Below, one piece after another: positions 32,010-45,205 of a stretch of DNA of 64,000 nucleotides. The notes under the pieces were generated by a model. It saw nothing but the letters and a program-made list of their open reading frames with translations. It did not search any database and was not told the origin of the DNA. The stretch is taken from NCBI GenBank assembly GCA_032716605.1, contig CM064572.1, forward strand, positions 43,796,703 through 43,860,702, read 5' to 3'. Source of the DNA: Paralithodes platypus. Taxonomy: Eukaryota > Arthropoda > Malacostraca > Decapoda > Lithodidae. Every line of letters starts with the position of its first letter. Within the stretch, counting starts at the first letter, position 1. A program made the translations under genes and the position numbers.

Positions 32010-32122
32010 CTCCCTGCGAATATAAGGCGAGCTCCTGATTGCCGTAATACCGTTCCTCTGAAATCCCGGCCATCACTCTGCTAATCCACCAGTCCACTAT
32101 GCTCACAAATGCATCTGTGTAA

Positions 32123-35100
32123 CTAGAGTGCTGGATTTTGATTTCCAACTGCAGTTTTAGCCAATAGGACTTGCCCGGGTTGACTGAGGAGTTGCTTGAA
32201 TGCTCTGGTAGTATTTACTCTCTGTCCTTTCTCACCGACCAGGGCTATTAGTCGGCGGAGCCGGTACTGAGGGTCAGAGGGGAGAGGCATGGTGCCTTTC
32301 AACTGGCAGGCGTGCGCCTCGGGGATCCTATTTATACTCTCGTCCGGGTACGTGATTGGTGGACGGCTAATTCTACCACTGCGGGTGATGGTTTCTACGG
32401 GGCCCATGGGCTTAGATGCTTTGGCTGGACTTTTACCCAGGAAGTTAGTCATGCAATTTTCCTTTGATTCATTGAATTTAATTGAGGGAGAGCCAAGTGA
32501 GTTTTTATCTTCAAGAAATACGTCTTTCTCTTTTCCCTCGGTTCGGAAACACTCTTCCCCACTACTTAGAGTCTTGTTGAAATCTCTCGGGAGATCTGAA
32601 ACTTCGCTGTCGGTGACCGTAGACTTTTCATCATCGGCATGTTCACATAATCTCTTTCCCCACTTGTCGTAGTCTCTTCGTCTCCCCCACTCCCTTCTTG
32701 CCCGAACTCAGGGAAACTCTTGTTTGGCTTGCGACTAACAGACCACCAGAACGGAGAGTCCTCAGTATAATTCCTTCTCAGATTAGGACCTTCAGCATTA
32801 GGTCGAGCCGAGGAAGTACTAGGATCACCAGCCCCAAATCCTATCTCCTCCTCACTTTCTTCCTCACTACTCCACTTGCTCAGGTCTGGCGGTAAAATAC
32901 CTCTGTACCGTTTGGTATGACGGATATGGGTAGTCGACACAATACCTCCATGATGCAACTACAACACCTGATATGGCCCGTTTACCTCCACAACCTTGAA
33001 GGGACCCTCGTATTTCTCTTCCAGCTTACCAGCTCGGGTGGGATCATGTCTCTTCACCAGAATATATTCCCCCCGGTAATATGGATTATTTAGAGTAAGT
33101 TTCTTGGGCTGTTGCTGTGTAATACGGTCATGGACTTGCTGCCATCGCTCCCATTGTTCCCTCAAATATTGTTCTGGTTGGGAATATTTGGTGGAATGAA
33201 TGGGATAGGGTAGTAATCGTTCTTGAGGCAGTTTCGGCGTGGTTCCAAAAATAATTTCATAGGGAGAATACCCAGTAGTTCTACTAACAGTGGTGTTTAT
33301 CCCCCATATAATCTCTGGCAGAAGTTCCGGCCAACCTCGGACTACTTCTTACCCTTGTGAGCTCAGACTAGCCCGTACACAATTCGCTAACACCCTATGG
33401 TTTCTTCCACATACCGCATTCCCCTGGGGATAATACGGGGAGGTGTGTTGGATCTGGTAGCCCAAGGTATCACCCAAGTGTTGCCAGATTTCGTTATTAA
33501 ATTATTTTCCCCTACCACTCAAAATGCATCCAGGGGTGCCATATACAAAAATGACTTCTCCAAGATGACCCTTGCCACAGTTTCAGCTTTCTTGTCCGGA
33601 ATGGCACAAACAACCGTATATTTGGAAAAGACGTCGACACAGGTTAGAATGTACCTTTTGTTCGTCTGTGTGGGTAGAGGTCCCATAATGTCCACAGATA
33701 ACTTTTCCCACGGTTTACCGGCCGTAATGTGTCCGGGCGACTGCTTAGGTCCCCGCCCATCTTTGCCCCTTTGACATCCCAAACAATTTTGGATAACTTC
33801 TTTAACAATTTTGTCGGCTCTCGAGGTCCAGTATCTTTCGTTAAATTGCTTCAAAACTCAAGACTGAGCCAAATGAGCCCCCTTCCCTCTTGTCCGTGGA
33901 GAATTTGGATCATGTGTTTAGCCTCCAGATAATCTAATACTACCCAGTCTTTAGAATCCCTCCAGGCTCCCTCAGAAAATTTTACTTTGTCGCCATACAT
34001 AGGATCATTCTGTTCCTTGTTAGGTTGAGTGTGTTGGACGGGTGCTACCGTTAGTCGAGATAGGCCATCGGTATTAGTGTGTAATTTACCTGGTCTATGT
34101 CTAACTTCAAAGGGGTATTCCTCCAGGATCCCCTTCCACCTAACAAACAATCGGTCTTCCGTTTTCATCTTCCGGAGCCATTGCAAACTATGGTGATCCA
34201 CGATAACTTCGAAATGAACCCCGGCTAAATATGGACGGAAATATTGTACAGCCCACACTAGAGCTAGGAATTCCTTTTTAGTAACGCTGTAATTCTTCTC
34301 GCCCTTATTCAGCGTCCGGCTAGCGCATGCTACTATGCCTTCTTTTCCGTCCACTTTCTGGGCCAATACGGCCCCGAGCCCTTCATCGGAAGCATCGGTG
34401 TATAGTTGAAATGGCTTGGTAAAATCCGGATGACAAACTATGGGGTTAGAAGTAAAAACAATTTTCAGTTTCAGTTGATCAAAAGCTATCTGACAATCCT
34501 GATCGCAGTCAAACCTCCTCCCCTTTTCCAGTCTCTTAGTCATGGGGCGAGCAATTTTTGAGAAGTTGGGTATGAACCTCAGATAATAGGATGCCATTCC
34601 CAGAAATGCTCGGATCTCTTCGACAGAGGAAGGGGGTGAAATTTCTGCAATACATTTTACTTTATGGAGGTCTAGTTGGATACCTTTCTTTGAAACTACA
34701 TGCTCTAGGTATGCCACCTCGCAGGCCCCTAATTGGCATTTGGAAGGCTTCAATTTAAGTCCCGCCCCCCTGATTCTCTATAATACTTCTTGTAGTCGAT
34801 TGATATGTTCCTCCCAACTAGTTGAACAAATTATAATATCATCCAAGTAAGCTAAGCAGGTTCTCCAGATTAATCCCCGCATTATTTCGTCCATGACCTA
34901 GTGAAACTGGCTGGTCCATTAGAAACTCCGAAGGGCAAGACCGTGAATTGATAGAGTTTGCCTTCGCTCGTGGCAAATGCGTTTTTCTCCTGGTCGTCTG
35001 CCCTAACCGGTACTTGCCAGTATCCACTTTGTAGGTCTAGGGTAGAAAACCATGTTGACCCATTTAGTGATTCTAGTGAGTCATCAATACGAGGTAGGGG

Positions 35101-35600
35101 TTGCGCATCTTTGATGGTGACATAATTTAATTTTCTATAATCTACACAGAACCGAGTGGACCCATTTTTTTTTTTACCAGGACCACTGGAGATGACCACG
35201 GACTGTAGGAGTCTACTACTATTCCTTGCTTGATCATCTCCTCTACTTGTTCCTTTCCTTCTGTCTCATAATGGGATTTTGTCGCCTATAAGGTTGTCTA
35301 ATAGGGGGCCCTTAAGTATGTATCTCGTGGGTGTGTCGGGTTCGGGCCGATCCGTGGTCCCCTTCATTTTGAGCAAACACATCTCGGTAAGTCCAGAGCA
35401 ATTCATGTAATGTAGTGGCTTGATCTGGCGTTTATTGTTTCGGGATCTCAGGTAAGTTAACTGGTCCGTTAGTTCCAACAGTGGTGGGTTGCACGGGTGT
35501 AACTTGTCCTAACAGTTTCCCTTTTTGATAACTAATCGTGTCATCGCCAAAGTTAGCCAGAGCTAATTTCCTCTGATCGGTAGTAATAAAGGTGAGAGAT
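32123..35600 (-). pseudogene. pol: pol (RT to tail), body A'
   Basis: RT lies at 34882-35199, truncated by a two-base loss near 34896 before the YLDD, which survives in another frame. The amber codon is at 34778-34780. RT thumb/RNase H lies at 33851-34753 with a private 6-bp insertion (CAGTTT) near 34468. Integrase lies at 33519-33854 with the Gly-for-Asp change shared only with body A. The integrase C-terminus is at 32959-33165 and the tail at 32123-32958. Confidence 0.87.
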
Positions 35601-35604
35601 ATTC

Positions 35605-36615
35605 TCACTTGATTTTGTGCATCAGGTTCAAAAATTCTGGCAGTCTTCCTTGAGATTTAGGAATTTCTATCATTCTCCAAGATCTAGGGGGAATAGAGAG
35701 TGTCCCTGTGGTAGCTACTATTTGAGGTCGTAGGGTGGTCGTCGTGTCTTTCGGCCCGCACTGTATAGTTACTCCCAACTGACTCATGAGATCTATTCCC
35801 AGATATCCATCGACTCCGCTATTAGACTTTCCTGATAGAACACAAAAATCTGTGGTGAATTTAATTCCTTTCCATTGTACCACCACCGTATTAGTTCTCC
35901 CTAGAATCGTCAGTGGTTGACCCTCGGCTCCTGACAACTGCATACCAGTTTGATTTAAGGGGCCAATCTCTTTCTGACTATTCCTCACAAAATTCTCTAA
36001 AAGACAAGTTCTGTTTGCCCCTGTATCAATTAACATGTTTGCGGCTTTCCCATTTATTACTATAGTTTCACAAGGCGTTTGTCTTTCTAACATGTTGACC
36101 ACACTATACCGCCTTTCTATGCGAGGTTTAACGGAAAAATGTCTTCCCCTTCCGGCATCGTGTTTTGGCTGGGTTCCTGTCTCCCTATATTCTACTGGAA
36201 GCATTCCTCCCTGGTTTGGATCGGTTCCCCTTGGTAGGGGTCGATCGTTTGGAAGTGCGGGCCTGGAGTTAAATCTAGGGGTTGGGGTCTGGGGACGGTT
36301 GGAACAGTTCCTAGTTAGGTGTCCGGTTTGTTTGCATATAAAGCATCGGATCATTGTTCTCGGATACTCTTTGTTTGGGTTCTCCTCCTCCCCTTTCTTT
36401 TTCTCCTCTTTTAACTCTCGGGCTTCCATTATTTTTTTGATTACCTCCATGAGTCCCTTAGTGGTAGTCACTTCATGGATAATGCAGTGCCTTCTAACTT
36501 CCACAGGACATGCTTGGATCATAATCTCTCTAATCTCTGTTTCCTGGCTCTCTTGGTCCATATGTTGATATGCATGTTTGACGTTTTTCGCGATTTCCCT
36601 CCTCAGGGCTCTCAC
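35605..36615 (-). pseudogene. gag-protease in one open frame, body A'
   Basis: 336 codons run from gag (REIAKNVKHAYQ) through the CCHC knuckle into protease (LIDTGANRTC) without a break. The sequence near 36160 is one base shorter than in the other bodies (GTGTTTTGG against GTGGGTTTGG), which merges the gag and pol frames. A one-base loss near 36680 separates the first gag segment (36633-36977). Whether the fusion is real or a base-call error cannot be told here. Confidence 0.8.
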
Positions 36616-36632
36616 ATTTTGGCCGTCTAGTT

Positions 36633-36977
36633 TCAGACTCTTAAGTTTGTCTCTGGCCTTCCTGGTGGAGGTTTCTCGGCAAATTCTTCAATTAGGGCAC
36701 TCCTAACTTCTACCCATGACAGTAGTCCCTCTAGACGTACTCTTCCATCATTCAGGGCCTTGCCTAAGTGTGCTTTTCCATAGGCGATCTTTTTTCCATT
36801 TTCTCCTACGTCAAGTAGCGTGAACTGACATTCTAATTGTTCGATCCATTGCTCGATATCTTCTTTCTCCTCTTCCCATAATCTGAATGGTAATACGGCC
36901 ATCACTCTGCTAATCCACCAGTCCACTATGCTCACAAATGCATCTGTGTAACTAGAGTGCTGGATTTTGATTTCCAA
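36633..36977 (-). pseudogene. Chimeric gag N-terminus across the A'/B' junction
   Basis: The first 25 codons come from 3'-terminal, normally non-gag sequence of body B' and continue in frame into gag (VMAVLPFRLWEEEKED). The junction is the same CGGCCATCA box (36896-36904). Although open for 114 codons, it has no LTR promoter directly upstream, so expression is doubtful. Confidence 0.7.
36896..36904. other. Microhomology deletion junction A'/B' (LTR lost)
   Basis: Same join as 16765-16773, showing that the deletion happened before the 20.1-kb duplication. Confidence 0.85.
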
Positions 36978-38719
36978 CTGCAGTTTTAGCCAATAGGACT
37001 TGCCCGGGTTGACAGAGGTGTTGCTTGAATGCTCTGGTAGTATTTACTCTCTGTCCTTTCTCACCGACCAGGGCTATTAGTCGGCGGAGCCGGTACTGAT
37101 GGTCAGAGGGGAGAGGCATGGTGCCTTTCAACTGGCAGGCGTGCGCCTCGGGGATCCTATTTATACTCTCGTCCGGGTACCTGATTGGTGGACGGCTAAT
37201 TCTACCACTGCGGGTGATGGTTTCTACGGGGCCCATGGGCTTAGATGCTTTGGCTGGACTTTTACCCAGGAAGTTAGTCATGCAATTTTCCTTTGATTCA
37301 TTGAATTTAATTGAGGGAGAGCCGAGTGAGTTTTTATCTTCAAGAAATACGTCTTTCTCTTTTCCCTCGGTTCGGAAACACTCTTCCTCACTACTTAGAG
37401 TCTTGTTGAAATCTCTCGGGAGATCTGAAACTTCGCTGTCGGTGACCGTAGACTTTTCATCATCGGCATGTTCACATAATCTCTTTCCCCACTTGTCGTA
37501 GTCTCTTCGTCTCCCCCACTCCCTTCTTGCCCGAACTCAGGGAAACTCTTGTTTGGCTTGCGACTAGCAGACCACCAGAACGGAGAGTCCTCAGTATAAT
37601 TCCTTCTCAGATTAGGACCTTCAGCATTAGGTCGAGCCGAGGAAGTACTAGGATCACCAGCCCCAAATCCTATCTCCTCCTCACTTTCTTCCTCACTACT
37701 CCACTTGCTCAGGTCTGGCGGTAAAATACCTTCGTACCGTTTGGTATGACGGATATGGGTAGTCGACACAATACCTCCATGATGCAACTACAACACCTGA
37801 TATGGCCCGTTTACCTCCACAACCTTTGAAGGGACCCTCGTATTTCTCTTCCAGCTTACCAGCTCGGGTGGGATCATGTCTCTTCACCAGAATATATTCC
37901 CCCGGTAATATGGATTATTTAGAGTAAGTTTTCTTGGGGTGTTGCTGTGTAATACGGTCATGGACTTGCTGCCATCGCTCCCATTGTTCCCTCAAATATT
38001 GTTCTGGTTGGGAATATTTGATGGAATGAATGGGATAGGGTAGTAATCGTTCTTGAGGCAGTTTCGGCGTGGTTCCAAAAATAATTTCATAGGGAGAATA
38101 CCCAGTAGTTCTACTAACAGTGGTGTTTATCCCCCATATAATCTCTGGCAGAAGTTCCGGCCAACCTCGGACTACTTCTTACCCTTGTGAGCTCAGACTA
38201 GCCCGTACACAATTCGCTAACACCCTATGGTTTCTTCCACATACCGCATTCCCCTGGGGATAATACGGGGAGGTGTGTTGGATCTGGTAGCCCAAGGTAT
38301 CACCCAAGTGTTGCCAGATTTCGTTATTAAATTATTTTCCCCTATCACTCAAAATGCATCCAGGGGTGCCATATACAAAAATGACTTCTCCAAGATGACC
38401 CTTGCCACAGTTTCAGCTTTCTTGTCCGGAATGGCACAAACAACCGTATATTTGGAAAAGATGTCGACACAGGTTAGAATGTACCTTTTGTTCGTCTGTG
38501 TGGGTAGAGGTCCCATAATGTCCACAGATAACTTTTCCCACGGTTTACCGGCCGTAATGTGTCCAGGCGACTGCTTAGGTCCCCGCCCATCTTTGCCCCT
38601 TTGACATCCCAAACAATTTTGGATAACTTCTTTAACAATTTTGTCGGCTCTCGAGGTCCAGTATCTTTCGTTAAATTGCTTCAAAACTCAAGACTGACCC
38701 AAATGAGCCCCCTTCCCTC

Positions 38720-40008
38720 TTGTCCGCAAAACGTTCGCAAAACGTTCTTGTCCACAAACGTTTACTGCTAAAACTAAAAGCGCATGGAATACAAGACGGT
38801 GTGTTGAAATGGATAGAAAATTGGCTCAGCAACAGAAAGCAAAGGGTAGTCATAAACGGTAAGGCATCTAAATGGACCAATGTAAGTAGTGGGGTACCCC
38901 AGGGATCGGTACTAGGACCAATTCTCTTTCTAATTTACATCAACGACATAGATGAGGGTCTCACCTGCACAATCTCAAATTTGCTGACGATACAAAATTG
39001 CAAATAGCATACTCTCAAAGAACAAGTTGACGATATGCAACACAATCTAGATAAATTGTCATGTTGGGCCCAAATTTGGCAAATGAGTTTCAATGCGGAT
39101 AAATGTAAAGTACTACATGTCGGATACCTAATGAGAAAGCAAACTATTCGATGAATGGCACTCAGCTTAAGAATGTAAACAGAGAAACTGATCTGGGAGT
39201 AACAATATCGGTAACCTAAACCGAGTCAACAATGTTCAGAAGTTGTTAAGAAGGCAAACAAATAATTGGCTTTATAGGCGTCATTTGAGCATAAATCCAA
39301 AGAAGTTATCCTAACCCTTTACAATTCCTTAGTCCGCCCTCTTCTGGAATACTGCGTTCAATCCTGGTGCCCTTATTACCAAAAAGATATAAACAAGCTA
39401 GAACGAGTTCAACGTAGAGTTACCAAAATGATACCTAGCCTAAAGAACAAACCATACGAAGAGCGTCTTAGAGAATTAAATCTATTTCCGTTAACCCAGC
39501 GCAGATTAAGAGGCGACTTAATTCAAGTGTTCAAAATCATCAAAGGCATCGACAATATGAACTGTAGTAAGTACTTCACTATCGACCAATCTAATTACAC
39601 GCGGGAAACGGTTGCAAAATTATTGTAAATCTTTTAACTCGCACGAATCTAAGATCTTCTTCAATCGAGTTGTCAACTTGTGGAATGGGCTTCCCCGAGA
39701 CGTTATAGACTGCAGCACCGTTGATTCATTTAAATTCCGCCTAGACAAATATCTCGCATCAAACCCCGACTGACTGCGTTTGTAAATGAATAACTTTATC
39801 CTCCCCTCAGTTACTAACCCATATGTCCCCTACTGACTTCCTAGTCCTGCCACGTTAGTGGCAGGGCAGTAGTTCCCTTTCCAATGTTTCCTTACCCACT
39901 CTAAAACACTATTTTGGACACTTGATCCTCAGTGTTTTGGAGGACAAGCAGCCTAGAAGGGTCACTAGATCTGTTGTTGCTTGATTTCCTTTGTACTCCC
40001 TTTGTCCG
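38720..40008 (+). mobile_element. CR1-clade LINE nested in body B' (duplicate of the B copy)
   Basis: Same insertion point, same TTGTCCG target duplication (38720-38726 and 40002-40008) and same filler as 18589-19892, so it was copied as part of the 20.1-kb unit. The insert is about 15 bp shorter because of many single-base losses between 38978 and 39650, mostly in A runs. Confidence 0.88.
38753..39790 (+). pseudogene. CR1 reverse transcriptase fragment (in B')
   Basis: Reads through SGVPQGSVLGP, but the frame breaks just before FADD at about 38979. It resumes at about 39428-39600 (RRLRGDLIQVFKIIKG) and breaks again. More degraded than the B copy. Confidence 0.85.
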
Positions 40009-42254
40009 TGGAGAATTTGGATCATGTGTTTAGCCTCCAGATCTAATACTACCCGGTCTTTAGAATCCCTCCAGGCTCCCTCAGAAAATTTTACTTTGTC
40101 GCCATACATAGGATCATTCTGTTCCTTGTTAGGTTGAGTGTGTTGGACGGGTGCTACCGTTAGTCGAGATAGGCCATCGGTATTAGTGTGTAATTTACCT
40201 GGTCTATGTCTAACTTCAAAGGGGTATTCCTCCAGGATCCCCTTCCACCTAACAAACAATCGGTCTTCCGTTTTCATCTTCCGGAGCCATTGCAAACTAT
40301 GGTGATCCACGATAACTTCTAAATGAACCCCGGCTAAATATGGACGGAAATATTGTACAGCCCACACTAGAGCTAGGAATTCCTTTTTAGTAACGCTGTA
40401 ATTCTTCTCGCCCTTATTCAGCGTCCGGCTAGCGCATGCTACTATGCCTTCTTTTCCGTCCACTTTCTGGGCCAATACGGCCCCGAGCCCTTCATCGGAA
40501 GCATCGGTGTATAGTTGAAATGGCTTGGTAAAATCCGGATGACAAACTATGGGGTTAGAAGTAAAAACAATTTTCAGTTGATCAAAAGCTATCTGACAAT
40601 CCTGATCCCAGTCAAACCTCCTCCCCTTTTCCAGTCTCTTAGTCATGGGGTGAGCAATTTTTAAGAAGTTGGGTATGAACCTCAGATAATAGGATGCCAT
40701 TCCCAGAAATGCTCGGATCTCTTTGACAGAGGAAGGGGGTGAAATTTCTGCAATACATTTTACTTTATGGAGGTCTAGTTGGATACCTTTCTTTGAAACT
40801 ACATGCTCTAGGTATGCCACCTCGCAGGCCCCTAATTGGCATTTGGAAGGCTTCAATTTAAGTCCCGCCCCCCTGATTCTCTATAATACTTCTTGTAGTC
40901 GATTGATATGTTCCTCCCAACTAGTTGAACAAATTATAATATCATCCAAGTAAGCTAAGCAGGTTCTCCAGATTAATCCCCGCATTATTTCGTCCATGAC
41001 ACTAGTGAAACTGGCTGGTCCATTAGAAACTCCGAAGGGCAAGACCGTGAATTGATAGAGTTTGCCTTCGCTCGTGGCAAATGCGTTTTTCTCCTGGTCG
41101 TCTGCCCTAACCGGTACTTGCCAGTATCCACTTTGTAGGTCTAGGGTAGAAAACCATGTTGACCCATTTAGTGATTCTAGTGAGTCATCAATACGAGGTA
41201 GGGGTTGCGCATCTTTGATGGTGACATAATTTAATTTTCTATAATCTACACAGAACCGAGTGGACCCATTTTTTTTTTTACCAGGACCACTGGAGATGAC
41301 CACGGACTGTAGGAGTCTACTACTATTCCTTGCTTGATCATCTCCTCTACTTGTTCCGTTCTTCTGTCTCATAATGGGATTTTGTCGTCTATAAAGTTGT
41401 CTAATAGGGGGCCCTTAAGTATGTATCTCGTGGGTGTGTCGGGTTCGGGCCGATCCGTGGTCCCCTTCATTTTGAGCAAACACATCTCGGTAAGTCCAGA
41501 GCAATTCATGTAATGTAGTGGCTTGATCTGGCGTTTATTGTTTCGGGATCTCAGGTAAGTTAACTGGTCCGTTAGTTCCAACAGTGGTGGGTTGCGCGGG
41601 TGTTACTTGTCCTAACAGTTTCCCTTTTTGATAACTAATCGTGTCATCGCCAAAGTTAGCCAGAGCTAATTTCCTCTGATCGGTAGTAATAAAGGTGAGA
41701 GATATTCTCACTTGATTTTGTGCATCAGGTTCAAAAATTCTGGCAGTCTTCCTTGAGATTTAGGAATTTCTATCATTCTCCAAGATCTAGGGGGAATAGA
41801 GAGTGTCCCTGTGGTAGCTACTATTTGAGGTCGTAGGGTGGTCGTCATGTCTTTCGGCCCGCACTGTATAGTTACTCCCAACTGACTCATGAGATCTATT
41901 CCCAGATAACCATCGACTCCGCTATTAGACTTTCCTGATAGAACACAAAAATCTGTGGTGAATTTAATTCCTTTCCATTGTACCATCACCGTATTAGTTC
42001 TCCCTAGAATCGTCAGTGGTTGACCCTCGGCTCCTGACAACTGAATACCAGTTTGATTTAAGGGGCCAATCTCTTTCTGACTATTCCTCACAAAATTCTC
42101 TAAAAGACAAGTTCTGTTTGCCCCTGTATCAATTAACATGTTTGCGGCTTTCCCATTTATTACTATAGTTTCACAAGGCGTTTGTCTTTCTAACATGTTG
42201 ACCACACTATACCGCCTTTCTATGCGAGGTTTAACGGAAAAATGTCTTCCCCTT

Positions 42255-43009
42255 CCGGCATCGTGGGTTTGGCTGGGTTCCTGTCTCCCTATATTCTACT
42301 GGAAGCATTCCTCCCTAGTTTGGATCGGTTCCCCTTGGTAGGGGTCGATCGTTTGGAAGTGCGGGCCTGGAGTTAAATCTAGGGGTTGGGGTCTGGGACG
42401 GTTGGAACAGTTCCTAGTTAGGTGTCCGGTTTGTTTGCATATAAAGCATCGGATCATTGTTCTCGGATACTCTTTGTTTGGGTTCTCCTCCTCCCCTTTC
42501 TTTTTCTCCTCTTTTAACTCTCGGGCTTCCATTATTTTTTTGATTACCTCCATGAGTCCCTTAGTGGTAGTCACTTCATGGATAATGCAGTGCCTTCTAA
42601 CTTCCACAGGACATGCTTGGATCATAATCTCTCTAATCTCTGTTTCCTGGCTCTCTTGGTCCATATGTTGATACGCATGTTTGACGTTTTTCGCGATTTC
42701 CCTCCTCAGGGCTCTCACATTTTGGCCGTCTAGTTTCAGACTCTTAAGTTTGTCTCTGGCCTTCCTGGTGGAGGTTTCTCAGCCAAATTCTTCAATTAGA
42801 GCACTCCTAACTTCTACCCATGACAGTAGTCCCTCTAGACGTACTCTTCCATCATTCAGGGCCTTGCCTAAGTGTGCTTTTCCATAGGCGATCTTTTTTC
42901 CATTTTCTCCTACGTCAAGTAGCGTGAACTGACATTCTAATTGTTCGATCCATTGCTCGATATCTTCTTTCTCCTCTTCCCATAATCTGAATAGTAATAC
43001 GGCCAACAT
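42255..43009 (-). pseudogene. gag: gag, body B'
   Basis: Two open segments, 42779-43009 (N-terminal, MLAVLLFRLW) and 42296-42718 (with CCHC). They are in one frame but separated by a new TGA near 42778, where G to A changes CGG to CAG on the plus strand. A one-base deletion near 42397 alters the end. Confidence 0.85.
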
Positions 43010-43047
43010 TGTTCTGTTAGATAATTATACTCAATCTTAATGATTTG

Positions 43048-43070
43048 TCGAATCCCACTGCTTGCCACCA
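43048..43070 (-). promoter_or_regulatory. Primer binding site (tRNA-Leu type), body B'
   Basis: Identical to 22934-22956, next to the LTR4 edge. Confidence 0.6.
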
Positions 43071-43073
43071 AAA

Positions 43074-45112
43074 TGTAGTACTTATTTTCTTATCTCGAAT
43101 ATACTACTAGAGTGGGGGATAAATCGACAGTCATTTAGAAGTTCGTATACTATATTTAACAAACTTGCTACTACACTAATAACTGTTTCTCTGTTCGGGC
43201 CGAGATGAGTTCAAGACACGGATTGAATATTACGTCGACCCAACATAGGTTGTACTTTGGAACCCGGGAACTCCCGTTACTCCCTATTTGGATTCCGATA
43301 TTCAGGTATTGACTTAAGTCGGCTTCGATCCAAAGGCACGTTATTAGTTTCTAAAATAATATGGTTTTTACCGAGCCCTGCTGTGTCTACTCCAGAGACC
43401 AGGGCATTAATGAATAATACCTTTATTCACTTAACTAAACAAGAGTTATATTTCTAAACTAAACTTCGAAATGATATACTTTTACCGGGCCTACTATGTC
43501 TACTCCAGAGACAAAGGCATATTATACATAATAATTGACCTTTCAATTAATATATCCTCTTAACCATATATAATACATTTACTCATATGACAAGGGCGTA
43601 GTTACAATTTTACCTCAATTGCCCTTCTAAATACTCTTTGATTATATAATATCCTTGTTACTTCATACAATACATTTCTTCTAAATGACCAGGGCGTTGT
43701 TACAAGTTACCTCGATTGCCTTATCTACTGTAAGGCAATCCTATTACAAACAATTTATATTCACATATATCACCTGGTCAATAATAATTCTTAACCTAAT
43801 GTAAGCAGCAACTCAATAACTCTACATGGACAAGGTTCGCCGCTTTTATTCCTTTACATAGATTCTTATGATTACAATATTATCCTGGACTTAACACCCG
43901 TAACGCTTAACACAGACCGAATATTCCTTTAACTATGATAACAGATAATGTTTCCTTTATAACCAAAGATTTCGCTGATAATACGGACTTGTGTCCTTCC
44001 TACCTATTTCTCAAACTAAAGCTAGTCTAATGGCAATTATTATTTATTCCCCGGAACCTTATAGTTGCGTGTCTATCCTCAAGAATTATTCCCTTTTACT
44101 TTACTATTAATATCTCTGTGCTGTCCTAGCAGATACTATAACTAATCGGCATGGAGCCTTCTCTAACAAGAATAACTATTTCCCTCTTAACACATCATAA
44201 TTTTATTTATCAACAAAAGTCTAGTATAATTTCTCTTTAGTTTGTCCTATAAGAATACATCAAGTATTATGGAACCACTGGGTTAGTCATGCATTTTCTC
44301 TCTTTCTTTAAGTCTGGTTAGGGCCCAATATGGGTCCTTTAAAAAAATATATTTATGGTATACTGCTAGGTGTGTACTGAAACAATTTCACCACCTCAGA
44401 GCTGGCCAATAGTTCTTCTGGAAATTCTCGCTCCCGTCTACTATCTGTCGTCCCTCTTGAATCGCTTGGCTGTAAGTATGTAAGCCAGCGAGGTGACGAT
44501 AGGCGGCCGGATACTGAAGGTGTAGTATCCGCCTATTAGGTGAGAGCGATGCTAGGCCTGAGGTGGTCTTTATTGGAACATTTGGCGAGGGCTGGGTGGC
44601 TGGAATAAGTGGTTCCGAGTTCCCTTTGGTGCCCAAGCGAGAGAGAAGAAGTGGGTTGCAAGAAGCACACCCAGTGGCTTCCGAGAGGTGAATGACCGCT
44701 GCAGCCTCCCCCACCCCCTTAATATAGTCTCGCCTCCCGCTTTCCGGCGCTGTGATTTCCTGAGCCGGCCCGCTCGGCACCCGCGCATCTCGAATTCTCT
44801 CTCGCCCCGCCTCCACTCTTTTCTCTTCATAATATGTTCCTGGAAGCTGGTTGCAAATGTCTTTTAGTGGCTTACAGGAGTATAGGGGTGGCACTGATAT
44901 ATAAGACCCATTGCAACCAGAGGAATTGGCCGGTGAAGAGAGCGAGAGCGAGTTTAAAGGTGTGGCGGTACACGTAGCCGTGCGCTCCGAAAATGGAGGC
45001 GTCGGCCGGGAAGCCGTGGCATGTTTATGATGTGAGCTTGAAGTGTCAACTCAGCTGATGAAGAGAGAAGGTAAAAGGGCGCGGATTGGTGGATGGCCTT
45101 TTTACTTTATCA
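43074..45112 (-). repeat. LTR4 (5' LTR of body B', 3' LTR of body C')
   Basis: 2039 bp, TG...CA. Nearest to LTR2 by shared variants. Private changes include a transposed base in GGCCCGCTCGGC (near 44768) and a 3-bp loss near 45078. TATA box at about 44896-44905. Confidence 0.93.
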
Positions 45113-45205
45113 CTCCCTGCGAATATAAGGCGAGCTCCTGATTGCCGTAATACCGTTCCTCTGAAATCCCGGCCATCACTCTGCTAATCCACCAGTCCAC
45201 TATGC

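Larger units (their letters stand above)
36952..42240 (-). pseudogene. pol: pol, body B', interrupted by a CR1 LINE
   Basis: Protease lies at 41708-42205, RT at 40881-41372 (amber at 40881-40883), RT thumb/RNase H at about 40009-40856, integrase core at 38349-38684, integrase C-terminus at 37696-37887 and tail at 36952-37787. A 3-bp deletion near 40042 removes one residue after RNase H. An extra T near 37825, shared with body B, breaks the C-terminal module. Confidence 0.87.
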
